Shown piece after piece: positions 8,788 through 17,122 of a stretch of DNA of 41,510 bases. Source of the DNA: UBA1081 sp964454355 (GTDB lineage Bacteria; Bacillota; Clostridia; Oscillospirales; Acutalibacteraceae); the NCBI GenBank assembly GCA_964454355.1, contig CAYVTA010000007.1:1-41510 (forward strand). Direction: 5' to 3'. The notes beneath the pieces are model-generated. The model saw nothing but the letters and a program-made list of their open reading frames with translations. It was not told where the DNA came from and searched no databases. Every line of letters starts with the position of its first letter. Position 1 is the first letter of the stretch. Position numbers and translations under genes: made by a program.

Positions 8788-9650
8788 TATTTAATTCCTC
8801 CCGAAACACTGAATTGAAAGGCCTCAACAAACTCCTCGGGAGTAAGAATGCCTGAAGGAAGATCAACGCCGCATTTTTTCAACTCATTGGCAAGAGCTGC
8901 ACTTTCAGGGAGTTCAAGTCCTGCGTGTTCAATAACATCCTGTCGTGCAAAAACTTCTCTTGGAGTATCGTTCATCACAACCGAACCATTATCCATAACA
9001 ATAACACGGTCGGCTTTTACGGCTTCATCCATATAGTGAGTGATAAGAACGACAGTTATACCCAGTTCCCTGTTGAGTCTGAGCATTGAGTTTATTACCT
9101 CTTCTCTACCCTTGGGGTCGAGCATTGCAGTGGGCTCATCAAGAACAATACATTCCGTTTGCATAGCCATGATTCCTGCTATAGCAACTCTCTGTTTTTG
9201 TCCGCCGGAAAGCTTATGTGGCTCGTGGAATCTGTATTCATACATTCCCACAGCTTTTAAAGCTTCGTCAACTCTCCTTCTGATTTCGTTCGGTTCTAAG
9301 CCTAAATTTTCCGGACCGAAAGCAACATCTTCTTCAACTATCGTAGCAACTATCTGGTTATCGGGATTTTGAAAAACTACACCGACAGTCTGCCTGATAT
9401 CATATTCAAGCTCTTCATCGGAGGTATCCATCCCTTTAACAAATACTTGGCCTGATTCGGGCATAATTATAGCATTAGCGAGCTTTGCAAGGGTAGACTT
9501 ACCTGAACCGTTGTGTCCCAAAACTGCGACAAACTCACCTTTTTTTATATCAATATTAATATTTTTAAGAGCAAGGGGCAGGGGTGTTTCCGTATCCGAT
9601 TCATAACGGTATGAAACATCACTGAACCTTATAAGAACATCGTCTTCCAT
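8787..9650 (-). CDS. ecfA1: ECF transporter ATPase EcfA1
   Basis: The partner ATPase of EcfA2. Walker A GHNGSGKST, Q-loop FQNPDNQIVATIVEEDVAFG, signature LSGGQKQRVAIAG, Walker B CIVLDEPTAMLDP and switch LITHYMDE are all intact. The motif NPDNQ and the following VEEDVAFGPENLG are characteristic of EcfA1. Length is 287 residues. AAGGAA lies upstream of the ATG. It is the first ECF gene of the cluster and lies 22 bp after the methyltransferase-like gene. Confidence 0.95.
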   Translation of the reverse strand: MEDDVLIRFSDVSYRYESDTETPLPLALKNINIDIKKGEFVAVLGHNGSGKSTLAKLANAIIMPESGQVFVKGMDTSDEELEYDIRQTVGVVFQNPDNQIVATIVEEDVAFGPENLGLEPNEIRRRVDEALKAVGMYEYRFHEPHKLSGGQKQRVAIAGIMAMQTECIVLDEPTAMLDPKGREEVINSMLRLNRELGITVVLITHYMDEAVKADRVIVMDNGSVVMNDTPREVFARQDVIEHAGLELPESAALANELKKCGVDLPSGILTPEEFVEAFQFSVSGGIK

Positions 9651-9672
9651 TTTATTTTCTATTCCTTAAAAA

Positions 9673-10536
9673 TTATTTTTGCCAAATCGCAGTTGAACCA
9701 CAGGGCAGACACAAGCCTGTTGATGTTACGGGAAGTCCCAATTCATCAGCAGATACATTGCCGCCGAAAACGGGCTTTATGACAGAACCGAGTATGTACT
9801 GCATAACTGCGGGAGAAAGTCCCGTTGTGTAGGAGTTAAGCAGAAACAACAGCGAATCCTCTGTAAGAAGCTCTTTGCAAAGAGTACAAAGATGATAAAC
9901 TTCTTCTTCAAGCTTCCAGACTTCACCGCCGGGACCTCTGCCGTATGAAGGCGGATCCATAATTATAATATCGTAATGATTCCCTCTTCTGATCTCTCTT
10001 TCAACAAACTTTATGCAGTCATCAACAAGCCATCTTACAGGCATTTTTTCTACCTGCGATGAAATTGCGTTTTCTTTTGCCCAAAGAACCATGCCTTTTG
10101 ATGCATCAACATGAGTGACTGCAGCTCCGGCCTTAAGTGCGGATACAGTTGCACCACCCGTGTAAGCAAAAAGATTAAGAACCTTAACTTCTCTATCCTG
10201 TTTCTTTATCGTATCAGCAACAAAATCCCAGTTAACAGCCTGTTCGGGAAACAAGCCTGTATGCTTAAATCCCATTGTTTTAATATTAAAAGTCAAACTG
10301 TTGTAATCAATTGTCCAACGGTCGGGAATATTTTTGTATATTTCCCAATTACCGCCGCCGCTGTTTGAACGAAAGTATCTCGCATCAGCTTTTTTCCAAA
10401 GCGGATGTTTTTTTGGAGTGTTCCATATTACCTGAGGGTCAGGACGAATAAGGGTAACATTGCCCCAACGCTCCAATCGCTCTCCTGCGGAGCAGTCAAT
10501 TAATTCATAATCTGTCCATTTATCGGAAATTCGCAT
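9673..10536 (-). CDS. Class I SAM-dependent methyltransferase, RlmI/RlmK-like
   Basis: A 287-residue methyltransferase related to the catalytic part of 23S rRNA cytosine methyltransferases of the RlmI/RlmK group. The SAM-binding motif VLNLFAYTGGATVSALKAGA and the acidic strand VTHVDASKGMVLWAKENA are clear. The active-site motif is IIMDPPSYGRGPGG. No PUA RNA-binding domain is seen at the N-terminus, unlike E. coli RlmI, so the exact RNA target is open. The ATG lies one base beyond the glmM stop codon, with AAAGG inside the glmM end, consistent with coupled translation. Confidence 0.85.
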   Translation of the reverse strand: MRISDKWTDYELIDCSAGERLERWGNVTLIRPDPQVIWNTPKKHPLWKKADARYFRSNSGGGNWEIYKNIPDRWTIDYNSLTFNIKTMGFKHTGLFPEQAVNWDFVADTIKKQDREVKVLNLFAYTGGATVSALKAGAAVTHVDASKGMVLWAKENAISSQVEKMPVRWLVDDCIKFVEREIRRGNHYDIIIMDPPSYGRGPGGEVWKLEEEVYHLCTLCKELLTEDSLLFLLNSYTTGLSPAVMQYILGSVIKPVFGGNVSADELGLPVTSTGLCLPCGSTAIWQK

Positions 10537-10537
10537 T

Positions 10538-11887
10538 TTAAATAAGCCTTTCTGCTACTACTTCAGCAATTGTAGTACCCAGTCTCTCAATCTGTTCAAG
10601 ATCTCTGCCCTCAAGCATAACTCTTACAAGGGGCTCTGTGCCGGAAGCTCTGACAAGCACTCTGCCTGAACTACCCAGCTCTTTTTCTGCAGCAGCAATT
10701 GCGAGCTTGATATCTTTATCTTCATTAAGTCTGTGCTTACCGAAAGCAGAAACTTTAACATTTTTAAGCACCTGCGGGAAAATTTCGATTTCAGAAGCAA
10801 GTTCATCAAGGGATTTACCCGTGTCTCTTATAATGTTAAGTATCTGAACAGCGGAAAGCTGACCGTCACCCGTTGTTGCATGATCAAGGAAAATCAAATG
10901 TCCTGATTGTTCACCACCGATATGATAGCCTTTTTCAAGCATACATTCAAGAACATAGCGGTCGCCGACCTTTGTTTTTTCACAATTGATTTCATTTTTA
11001 TCACAGAACTCAAAAAGCCCCATATTACTCATTACTGTTGCAACAAGTGTATTTCCGTTGAGCTTGTTTTTTTCTTTAAAATATTTTGCAGCAATACCCA
11101 TAAGCTTGTCACCGTCAACCAACTCGCCGTTTTTGTCAACAGCAAGAAGTCTGTCAGCGTCACCGTCAAAAGCAAAGCCTAAATCAAAGCCGTTATTCTT
11201 CACAAATGATGCAAGATTTCCTATATGAGTAGAACCGCAGTCCTCATTGATATTAGTACCATTGGGGTTTGCGTTAATAACAACACAATCAGCACCAAGC
11301 TGTTTAAAGAGCTTATTTGCAGTAACGCTTGCGGAACCGTTAGCACAATCGAGAGCTATACGCATACCGTAAAAAAGTCTGTCAGCCGTATGTGCAAGAT
11401 GATTTATATAATCAGATACAGCATTCTGTGCAATTGTAATTTTGCCTACCTCGCCGCCGATTACAACAGGAGGTGTTCTCACTTCATCAAGAATAATCGC
11501 TTCTATCTCTTCTTCCATTACATCGGGAAGCTTGTAACCGGTTGACTGAAAAATCTTGATGCCGTTATATTCACAAGGGTTATGTGAAGCAGAAATCATA
11601 ATACCTGCATCGTATCCGTATTCTCTTACAAGAAATGCAACAGCCGGAGTAGGAACTACGCCTAAAAGAAGTACGTCAGCACCAACGGAACAAAGTCCGG
11701 AAGCAATAGCAGCTGAAAGCATATCACCCGATTTTCTTGTATCCATTCCAATAAGAACTTTGGGCTTACCAACTGTATTTTCAGCAAGCACCATTGCTGC
11801 AGCTCTGCCTATCTTCATTGCCAATTCTGCTGTAATTTCTGTATTTGCAATACCTCTTGCACCGTCTGTACCAAATAATCTACCCAT
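10538..11887 (-). CDS. glmM: Phosphoglucosamine mutase
   Basis: Interconverts glucosamine 6-phosphate and glucosamine 1-phosphate on the path to UDP-GlcNAc for peptidoglycan. The N-terminus MGRLFGTDGARGIAN, the phosphoserine loop ISASHNP (Ser101), the metal loop FAFDGDADR and the C-terminal phosphate-binding loop VRASGTEPLVRVM are all present. The 449-residue length is standard. AGGAGGAAA gives a strong ribosome site. It follows ruvB by 57 bp, the widest gap in this part of the operon; I could not find a convincing promoter there. Confidence 0.97.
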   Translation of the reverse strand: MGRLFGTDGARGIANTEITAELAMKIGRAAAMVLAENTVGKPKVLIGMDTRKSGDMLSAAIASGLCSVGADVLLLGVVPTPAVAFLVREYGYDAGIMISASHNPCEYNGIKIFQSTGYKLPDVMEEEIEAIILDEVRTPPVVIGGEVGKITIAQNAVSDYINHLAHTADRLFYGMRIALDCANGSASVTANKLFKQLGADCVVINANPNGTNINEDCGSTHIGNLASFVKNNGFDLGFAFDGDADRLLAVDKNGELVDGDKLMGIAAKYFKEKNKLNGNTLVATVMSNMGLFEFCDKNEINCEKTKVGDRYVLECMLEKGYHIGGEQSGHLIFLDHATTGDGQLSAVQILNIIRDTGKSLDELASEIEIFPQVLKNVKVSAFGKHRLNEDKDIKLAIAAAEKELGSSGRVLVRASGTEPLVRVMLEGRDLEQIERLGTTIAEVVAERLI

Positions 11888-11944
11888 TATATTTCCTCCT
11901 GATCTTACAAAATCAAATTCTAATCATAAAATATTAATTAATTT

Positions 11945-12970
11945 TTAATACAAGCCTTGTTGTCCTGTTTTTTCAATTCCAAGATGAGTGTAAGCTGCAT
12001 TAGTAACAACTCTGCCCCTGGGTGTTCTTCCGATGAAGCCTATCTGCATAAGATACGGCTCATAGACATCCTCAACGGTAACTGCTTCCTCACCTATTGC
12101 AGCAGCAATGGTTTCAAGACCAACAGGCCCGCCGTTATAGTTGGTTATCATCGTGGTAAGAATAAGTCTGTCAATATTGTCAAGTCCCAGTTCATCAATT
12201 TCCATTTTAGAAAGAGCAAGTCTTGCATCTGTTTCAGTTATCATGCCGCTTCCTACGACCTGTGCAAAATCTCTTGCACGCTTAAGAAGCCTGTTCGCTA
12301 TTCTGGGAGTTCCTCTTGACCTTGAAGCAATCTCAAGTGCACCGTCCTCGTCAATTTCAATGCCTAAAATGCCTGCACTCCTCTTAACAATCTGTGCAAG
12401 CTCATAGGGAGTGTATAACTCAAGTCTGAGCACTACACCGAAACGATCTCTCAAGGGTGCCGTAAGCTGACCTGCACGAGTCGTTGCACCAACAAGTGTA
12501 AATTTTTTTAAATCAAGTCTTATTGATCTTGCCGAAGGACCTTTGCCGATAATAATGTCGATTGCACTGTCTTCCATTGCGGGATACAAAACTTCCTCAA
12601 CACTTCTTGACAAGCGATGAATTTCATCAATAAAAAGTACATCACCATCATTAAGATTGGTAAGCAGTGCCGCAAGATCACCCGGCTTCTCAATTGCAGG
12701 ACCGGATGTAATTCTGATCTGAACCCCCATCTGATTTGCAATAATTCCCGCAAGTGTAGTTTTGCCCAATCCGGGAGGTCCGTAAAGCAGTACATGATCA
12801 AGGGTTTCATTTCTTCCCAGTGCCGCATCCATATATATTTTCAGATTTTCTTTTACCTTTTCCTGACCGATATAATCTTCAAGAGTCTTCGGTCTTAATG
12901 ACACCTCTGTGTCAGAGTCAGCAAAACTGAAATCAGGTGACATCATCCTGTATTCTTCTTCGTTAGGCAT
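11945..12970 (-). CDS. ruvB: Holliday junction branch migration helicase RuvB
   Basis: Hexameric AAA+ motor that, with RuvA, moves Holliday junctions during recombinational repair. Walker A GPPGLGKTT (Lys70), Walker B LFIDEIHRL, sensor 1 around LVGATTRAG, and the arginine-finger region PLRDRFG are present, followed by the winged-helix DNA-binding domain ending near IGFIGRTPRGRVVT. The 341-residue length is typical. AAAGGTGAT is placed 7 bases before the ATG, and the gene is 16 bp after ruvA. Confidence 0.97.
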   Translation of the reverse strand: MPNEEEYRMMSPDFSFADSDTEVSLRPKTLEDYIGQEKVKENLKIYMDAALGRNETLDHVLLYGPPGLGKTTLAGIIANQMGVQIRITSGPAIEKPGDLAALLTNLNDGDVLFIDEIHRLSRSVEEVLYPAMEDSAIDIIIGKGPSARSIRLDLKKFTLVGATTRAGQLTAPLRDRFGVVLRLELYTPYELAQIVKRSAGILGIEIDEDGALEIASRSRGTPRIANRLLKRARDFAQVVGSGMITETDARLALSKMEIDELGLDNIDRLILTTMITNYNGGPVGLETIAAAIGEEAVTVEDVYEPYLMQIGFIGRTPRGRVVTNAAYTHLGIEKTGQQGLY

Positions 12971-12986
12971 TATATATCACCTTTTC

Positions 12987-13589
12987 TTACAAATTTTTTG
13001 AAAGTAAAGCAAGAGCTTTCTTTATCATGTCCTCAACAGATAAAGACATATCCAGAGATTTTACGGCTTTTGCCGCTTCATGCTGAGAATAACCGAGAAA
13101 CTGAAGTGCAGATATTGCCTCGGAGATATTTGAAGAGGCAGATTCATTACTTTCAGAAATAAAAGCACCATCTTCATCGGAAACATCCACTGAAAGTTTG
13201 CCTTTAAGCTCAAGAATAATTCTTTGAGCAAGCTTGGGACCTACTCCCTGAGCTCTTGTGACAGCCTTTGAATCACCATTTGAAACTGCAAGAGCAAGCT
13301 TTTCGGGTGTCATTTCCGAAAGAACAGCAAGGGCAGCTTTCGGACCGACACCGGAAATTGCAATAAGCAACTTAAAGCAGTCAAGCTCCTGCAAATCATA
13401 AAATCCGAAAAGCTCAAGAGCATCTTCTCTTACGGCAAGATATGTATAAAGTGTCACCTTGCTTCCTGCAGAACCGATTTTTCTCAACGTATTCAGTGAT
13501 GCATTGCATTTAAAGCCAACACCTGAACAATCTATCGCAACTGAAGATGCATCTGACATTATAATATTTCCTGAAATTGAATAAAACAT
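12987..13589 (-). CDS. ruvA: Holliday junction DNA-binding protein RuvA
   Basis: Tetrameric junction-binding subunit of RuvAB. Three parts are visible: the N-terminal OB fold (MFYSISGNIIMSDASSVAID), helix-hairpin-helix motifs around LLIAISGVGPKAALAVL and AVTRAQGVGPKLAQRIILEL, and the C-terminal UBA-like domain (AISALQFLGYSQHEAAKAV) that contacts RuvB. The length of 200 residues is normal. AAGGAGT precedes the ATG. The linker around residues 140-155 is acidic and Ser-rich. Confidence 0.96.
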   Translation of the reverse strand: MFYSISGNIIMSDASSVAIDCSGVGFKCNASLNTLRKIGSAGSKVTLYTYLAVREDALELFGFYDLQELDCFKLLIAISGVGPKAALAVLSEMTPEKLALAVSNGDSKAVTRAQGVGPKLAQRIILELKGKLSVDVSDEDGAFISESNESASSNISEAISALQFLGYSQHEAAKAVKSLDMSLSVEDMIKKALALLSKNL

Positions 13590-13600
13590 TCTTTTACTCC

Positions 13601-14098
13601 TTATTTATATCGTAGCATTCCTAATGCAGAACCGCTTGCATGAGCGTGGCATATTGCCATTGCGAGAGCATCGGCTGTATCATCGGGTTTGGGAACCTTT
13701 TCAAGATTGAGAAGAAGTCTTGTCATCTCCTGAACCTGCTTTTTCTCAGCTCTGCCGTAGCCTACAACACTTTGCTTTACCTGCAAAGGCGTATACTCAA
13801 AAATTCCCACATTATGCTGTCTTGCAGCGAGAAGAATTACACCTCTTGCCTGTGCTACATCAATAGCCGTCTTAGCGTTGGTGTTAAAAAACAGTTTTTC
13901 AATTGCCATTGCATCAGGTGAATAAATTTCAATAAGATTTGTGATGTTAGAATGAATATGCAGAAGCCTGTCATTAAAATCAGTATGAGCTTGCGTTGTA
14001 ACAGCTCCGAAATCAAGAACTCTGAAATGATTGTTTTTGTATTCTATAACACCGTATCCTACTATCGCATAGCCCGGGTCTATTCCCAAAATTATCAA
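13601..14098 (-). CDS. ruvC: Crossover junction endodeoxyribonuclease RuvC
   Basis: Resolves Holliday junctions by paired symmetric cuts. The RNase H-like catalytic acids are visible: Asp in ILGIDPGYAIVGYG, Glu in MAIEKLFF, and the Asp pair in PDDTADALAMAICHA. An upstream-extended frame reaches 14152, but it would run through the promoter. A TTG at 14098 gives MIILGIDPG, the usual RuvC N-terminus, and a 165-residue protein of normal length. The ribosome site for it (GGTGA, about 9 bases away) is only moderate, so the start is probable rather than certain. It is the first gene of the ruvCAB series. Confidence 0.93.
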   Translation of the reverse strand: MIILGIDPGYAIVGYGVIEYKNNHFRVLDFGAVTTQAHTDFNDRLLHIHSNITNLIEIYSPDAMAIEKLFFNTNAKTAIDVAQARGVILLAARQHNVGIFEYTPLQVKQSVVGYGRAEKKQVQEMTRLLLNLEKVPKPDDTADALAMAICHAHASGSALGMLRYK

Positions 14099-14131
14099 GA
14101 CATAATTCACCAACTTATTATAATTCAATTT

Positions 14132-14160
14132 AGTATAGCACAACCAACTCAAATTAGCAA
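14132..14160 (-). promoter_or_regulatory. Sigma-A promoter for the ruvCAB-glmM operon
   Basis: On the minus strand, TTGCTA and TATACT are separated by 17 bases. It lies directly ahead of ruvC and may drive the long downstream series. Confidence 0.65.
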
Positions 14161-14181
14161 GTAAATTAATATTTTTATTTA

Positions 14182-14210
14182 TTGATTTTTTACTGTTTAT
14201 ATGATATGAT
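14182..14210 (+). promoter_or_regulatory. Sigma-A promoter for the Eis-like gene
   Basis: TTGATT and TATGAT with a 17-base spacer, 28 bases before a strong ribosome site and ATG. It is back-to-back with the ruvC promoter, with 21 bases between the two -35 boxes. Confidence 0.7.
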
Positions 14211-14238
14211 CTTCATATTGATTTTAGGAGGCTTTATC

Positions 14239-15405
14239 ATGTCAGATTACTTGCATATGCGTCACGGCAACGATTCTCAGAATAAAGAGCTGCTTGCCAT
14301 GCTTAACAAAATATTTAAATTTCCCGATGAAAACGGAACAATATTTGAAACTCTGCTTCCAAAGCTCTATAACGACGAATATCATCCGGCAGAAAATAAC
14401 ATAATACTTGATGTGGACGGTGAAATGAGAGCCGCTGTCGGGGTCTACCATAATTCGCTTACAGTGGGTGATGAAAAACTGAAAATTGCAGGCATTGGCA
14501 ATGTTGGCACCCATCCCGATTGGCAGGGCGAGGGATATATGAGATTCTGTATGGCACTTGCACTTGACGAGTTAAAACAAGATATGACCGATATTATACT
14601 GCTCGGTGGAGCAAGACAGCGTTACGCTCATCACGGTTTTGAACACGCAGGTGCAAGATATGAATTTTACTATCGTCAGGAAAATGTCAAAAGAAAATTT
14701 CTTTGCGATAAAAAATCAAAATTCACTGCGAAGCTGTTGAAAAAAACAGACACCGAAGCTCTGAAGGAAATCTCAAATATTTATAACAACAGAAATTTCA
14801 AAGCTGAGAGAACTGCCGAAAATATGTATGATGTTCTAAAAACATGGAACGCTGTTCCCTACGCCGTTTTCGAAGGTGATACTCTTAAAGGCTGGTTCGT
14901 TTTCAGCACATCAATGGACTGTGTATATGAACTCGGTTACGATAACAAAGCGGACATAGAGGAAATTGTGTTATGTGCACTTGAAACTTCAGGCAAGACT
15001 GAAATTAAAATTGTAGCTGCACCATTTGAGCTTGATTTATGTAAATATCTTGGTCTTAACTGTGAACACTACCATATTATTCACGCAGAAATGTTCAACA
15101 TTCTTTGCTTTGAAAATGTTATAAGGGCATTTCTTAAGTTTAAAGCATCTTATACAAAGCTTGCTGACGGCGAACTGACACTTTTTATTGAAGGATGCAA
15201 GCTTCCGGAGCAAATAAAGATTTCCGTTAAGGACAATAATGTAACAGTTTGCGAAACAGACGAAAAACCAGATATGGCTCTGTCACATCTCGATGCAGTC
15301 AGACTTTTGGGCGGTCTTTACTCTGATAAACGAAGCGAACTTACATCTGAATGTGCATCATGGTTCCCTCTTCCCTTATACATTGCCCCTTCTGATACCG
15401 TCTGA
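14239..15405 (+). CDS. Eis-like GNAT acetyltransferase with SCP2-like C-terminus
   Basis: A 388-residue protein with the layout of the Eis family: an N-terminal GNAT domain with the acetyl-CoA loop THPDWQGEGYMRFCM near residues 90-105, a second degenerate GNAT-like domain in the middle, and a C-terminal sterol-carrier-like domain (about 285-385). Eis proteins acetylate amines, including aminoglycosides and lysines, but the natural substrate here is unknown. The ATG at 14239 follows TTAGGAGG at the right distance; upstream in-frame codons fall within the promoter. It is 9 bp from the next gene, with which it forms an operon. Confidence 0.85.
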   Translation: MSDYLHMRHGNDSQNKELLAMLNKIFKFPDENGTIFETLLPKLYNDEYHPAENNIILDVDGEMRAAVGVYHNSLTVGDEKLKIAGIGNVGTHPDWQGEGYMRFCMALALDELKQDMTDIILLGGARQRYAHHGFEHAGARYEFYYRQENVKRKFLCDKKSKFTAKLLKKTDTEALKEISNIYNNRNFKAERTAENMYDVLKTWNAVPYAVFEGDTLKGWFVFSTSMDCVYELGYDNKADIEEIVLCALETSGKTEIKIVAAPFELDLCKYLGLNCEHYHIIHAEMFNILCFENVIRAFLKFKASYTKLADGELTLFIEGCKLPEQIKISVKDNNVTVCETDEKPDMALSHLDAVRLLGGLYSDKRSELTSECASWFPLPLYIAPSDTV

Positions 15406-15414
15406 GGTGCAGTT

Positions 15415-15894
15415 ATGTTCAGAGAAATGAGACGAAATGCTCAACAATTGAGTGATAATGAATGTCAGGAAATTCTGAATACAGCCACATCAGGTGTTCT
15501 CGCCGTTCACGGTGACGATGACTACCCGTATACTGTGCCGTTAAGTTATGTATATGACGGAATGAATATATATTTTCACTGTGCTCTTGTTGGGCATAAA
15601 ATTGATGCAATTGTAAAGAATGAAAAAGTCTCTTTCTGTGTCATTTCACGTGATGATATCATTCCTGAGGAATATACAACTTATTACAAAAGTGTTGTTG
15701 TATTCGGGAAAGCCCGCATACTTAACAGTACTGGTGAGAAAAAAGCAGCTGTTTATAAGCTTGCAAAAAAATATTCTCCGGAACAAACAGACAAAGATGC
15801 CGTTATATCTGAAAGCTTTGACAGATTTCATATCGTAAAAATTGAAATCAACCATATAACAGGTAAACAGGCAATAGAGCTAACAAAGAATTAA
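15415..15894 (+). CDS. Nim-type pyridoxamine 5'-phosphate oxidase family flavoprotein
   Basis: A 159-residue split-barrel FMN-binding protein of the pyridoxamine-phosphate-oxidase-related group that includes NimA-like nitroreductases. The N-terminus FREMRRNAQQLSDNE and the blocks YPYTVPLSYVYDG and IYFHCALVGHKIDAI are typical of it. Some relatives confer nitroimidazole resistance, but most members have no known substrate, and resistance should not be assumed. The ribosome site (GAGGTG) lies at the end of the Eis-like gene, so the two are probably translated from one message. Confidence 0.88.
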   Translation: MFREMRRNAQQLSDNECQEILNTATSGVLAVHGDDDYPYTVPLSYVYDGMNIYFHCALVGHKIDAIVKNEKVSFCVISRDDIIPEEYTTYYKSVVVFGKARILNSTGEKKAAVYKLAKKYSPEQTDKDAVISESFDRFHIVKIEINHITGKQAIELTKN

Positions 15895-15952
15895 ATTTAC
15901 AAAAAATTCATCAAACTGCAACAAAACAACAATAGATAAACAAGGTCTTTTG

Positions 15953-15981
15953 TTGAATTTAATTGAAAAATATGATAAAAT
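15953..15981 (+). promoter_or_regulatory. Sigma-A promoter for the alpha/beta hydrolase gene
   Basis: TTGAAT, 17 bases, TAAAAT, with TG one base ahead of the -10. It overlaps the possible upstream extension of the hydrolase reading frame, supporting the downstream GTG start. A CAACAAAA/TTTTGTTG inverted repeat just before it (15919-15954) might end the preceding transcript, but its loop is long. Confidence 0.65.
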
Positions 15982-16015
15982 TGTTTTATCAAGTACAAGT
16001 ATAGGAGGGTATACT

Positions 16016-17002
16016 GTGAAAAAATCGCAAATCATATTTAAAGCAATAGATGTTGTTTGTGAAAAATCTCAGAATCCCTTTAATTATGACAACATCTACT
16101 GCATGAAGGATATTCCGTTCAGTGACATTGATGAAAAACTTACCGTTGGAGATTTATATTTTGATCCAATCATCTTAAAAGACGGAAAAAAACATCCAAT
16201 CATCGTTAACATACACGGCGGCGGCTTTGTTATGGGTGACAAACGATACAGAAAAACCCTTTGCGAATACTATGCAAGCAAGGGTTACTACGTTTATAAT
16301 ATTAATTATCGTTTGCCTCCTGCCGTTGATATTTTCGGCTGTCTCAACGATTCTGTTGATGCTGTAAATTACGTTGAAGTTTTAGCTAAAGATTACAGTA
16401 TAGACACTGAAAAAATCGTTATTACCGGTGATTCATCAGGGGCATATCTTGCGGCACATATTGCATCAATAAAATATAATCCCGAGCTATGCGAAAAAAC
16501 AAAAGCGAAACCTGTAAATGTCGATATTGCAGCACTTCTTCTGCACAGCGGTCCGTATAACATGATGAGCATGATGTCCGTCGAAATGCCCATGGGCATC
16601 ATTCCGGAGCTTGCATCTCTTTTGGTTGGATACGACCTTAAAGAGGATATGAGTGATATAAAGGATTATAAATATTTTGATTATATGTCGCCTATCGACT
16701 TTGTTAATGAAAAATGGTGCCCCACTTTCATATCTTGGTCTGATTCAGATATGATATGCGCTAACCAAGGCAGACCGATGGCTGAAAAGCTTATGAAGTA
16801 TTGCCCTAAGGTTGCAACTTTCTATGCAGAGGGCGTTGCAAACGGGCATTGCTTCCACCTTACAATGAAAAAGGATATATCAATGCAATGTCTTGAAAAC
16901 AGCATGAAGTTTATTGATCAGCTTTTCAACGACACAAACAAAGGAGTAAAAGTTTCACAAGAAAATGGCTTTCGCCGTACTGCGGCAACCGTTTTCGATT
17001 AG
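16016..17002 (+). CDS. Alpha/beta hydrolase (HSL/esterase type) ending inside a repeat
   Basis: Cytoplasmic alpha/beta hydrolase of 328 residues, similar to acetyl-esterase and hormone-sensitive-lipase-like enzymes. The oxyanion motif HGGGFVMG, the nucleophile elbow GDSSGAYLA and the late His in NGHCFHLTM are present, with an Asp candidate in SWSDSD. GTG at 16016 is chosen since GGAGGG lies 8 bases before it; upstream frame extension covers the promoter. The last 14 or so residues (ENGFRRTAATVFD) and the TAG stop are encoded by a structured repeat that begins at about 16959, so the original C-terminus was replaced or extended. The true substrate is unknown. Confidence 0.85.
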   Translation: MKKSQIIFKAIDVVCEKSQNPFNYDNIYCMKDIPFSDIDEKLTVGDLYFDPIILKDGKKHPIIVNIHGGGFVMGDKRYRKTLCEYYASKGYYVYNINYRLPPAVDIFGCLNDSVDAVNYVEVLAKDYSIDTEKIVITGDSSGAYLAAHIASIKYNPELCEKTKAKPVNVDIAALLLHSGPYNMMSMMSVEMPMGIIPELASLLVGYDLKEDMSDIKDYKYFDYMSPIDFVNEKWCPTFISWSDSDMICANQGRPMAEKLMKYCPKVATFYAEGVANGHCFHLTMKKDISMQCLENSMKFIDQLFNDTNKGVKVSQENGFRRTAATVFD

Positions 17003-17085
17003 TCCATCGCCGTGCCCAAAGGGCAAATCGGCGGGACATATAATTTTTTTGATTTATGGAAACGCAGTTTCCTATAAAGTAAAAA
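16959..17085 (+). repeat. Structured interspersed repeat, copy 1 (short form)
   Basis: About 127 bp sharing long identical stretches with 37742-37965, including 30 identical bases (16988-17017). It is a series of hairpins: GAAAATGG pairing with CCGTTTTC around an inner GCCG/CGGC stem, then CGCCG-GCCC/GGGC-CGGCG, and a final stem GGAAAC/GTTTCC flanked by T- and A-runs. The middle is short here, compared with ~110 bp in copy 2. The left end is within the hydrolase gene. I see no transposase; the element resembles a small non-autonomous or palindromic repeat. Confidence 0.8.
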
Positions 17086-17086
17086 G

Positions 17087-17122
17087 AGAGCAAGCTCTGT
17101 GAAAGAGTTTGCTCTTTATTTT
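17087..17122. terminator. Bidirectional terminator between hydrolase and clpX
   Basis: A 12-bp stem, AGAGCAAGCTCT with AGAGTTTGCTCT, around a 5-base loop. It is followed by TTATTTT on the plus strand and by CTTTTTAC on the minus strand, so it can stop both convergent transcripts. Confidence 0.8.

Noticed and set aside
11556..11948. A 130-codon plus-strand frame opposite glmM
   Set aside because: Shadow of the strongly conserved glmM coding strand; Ser/Pro-rich with no start signal.
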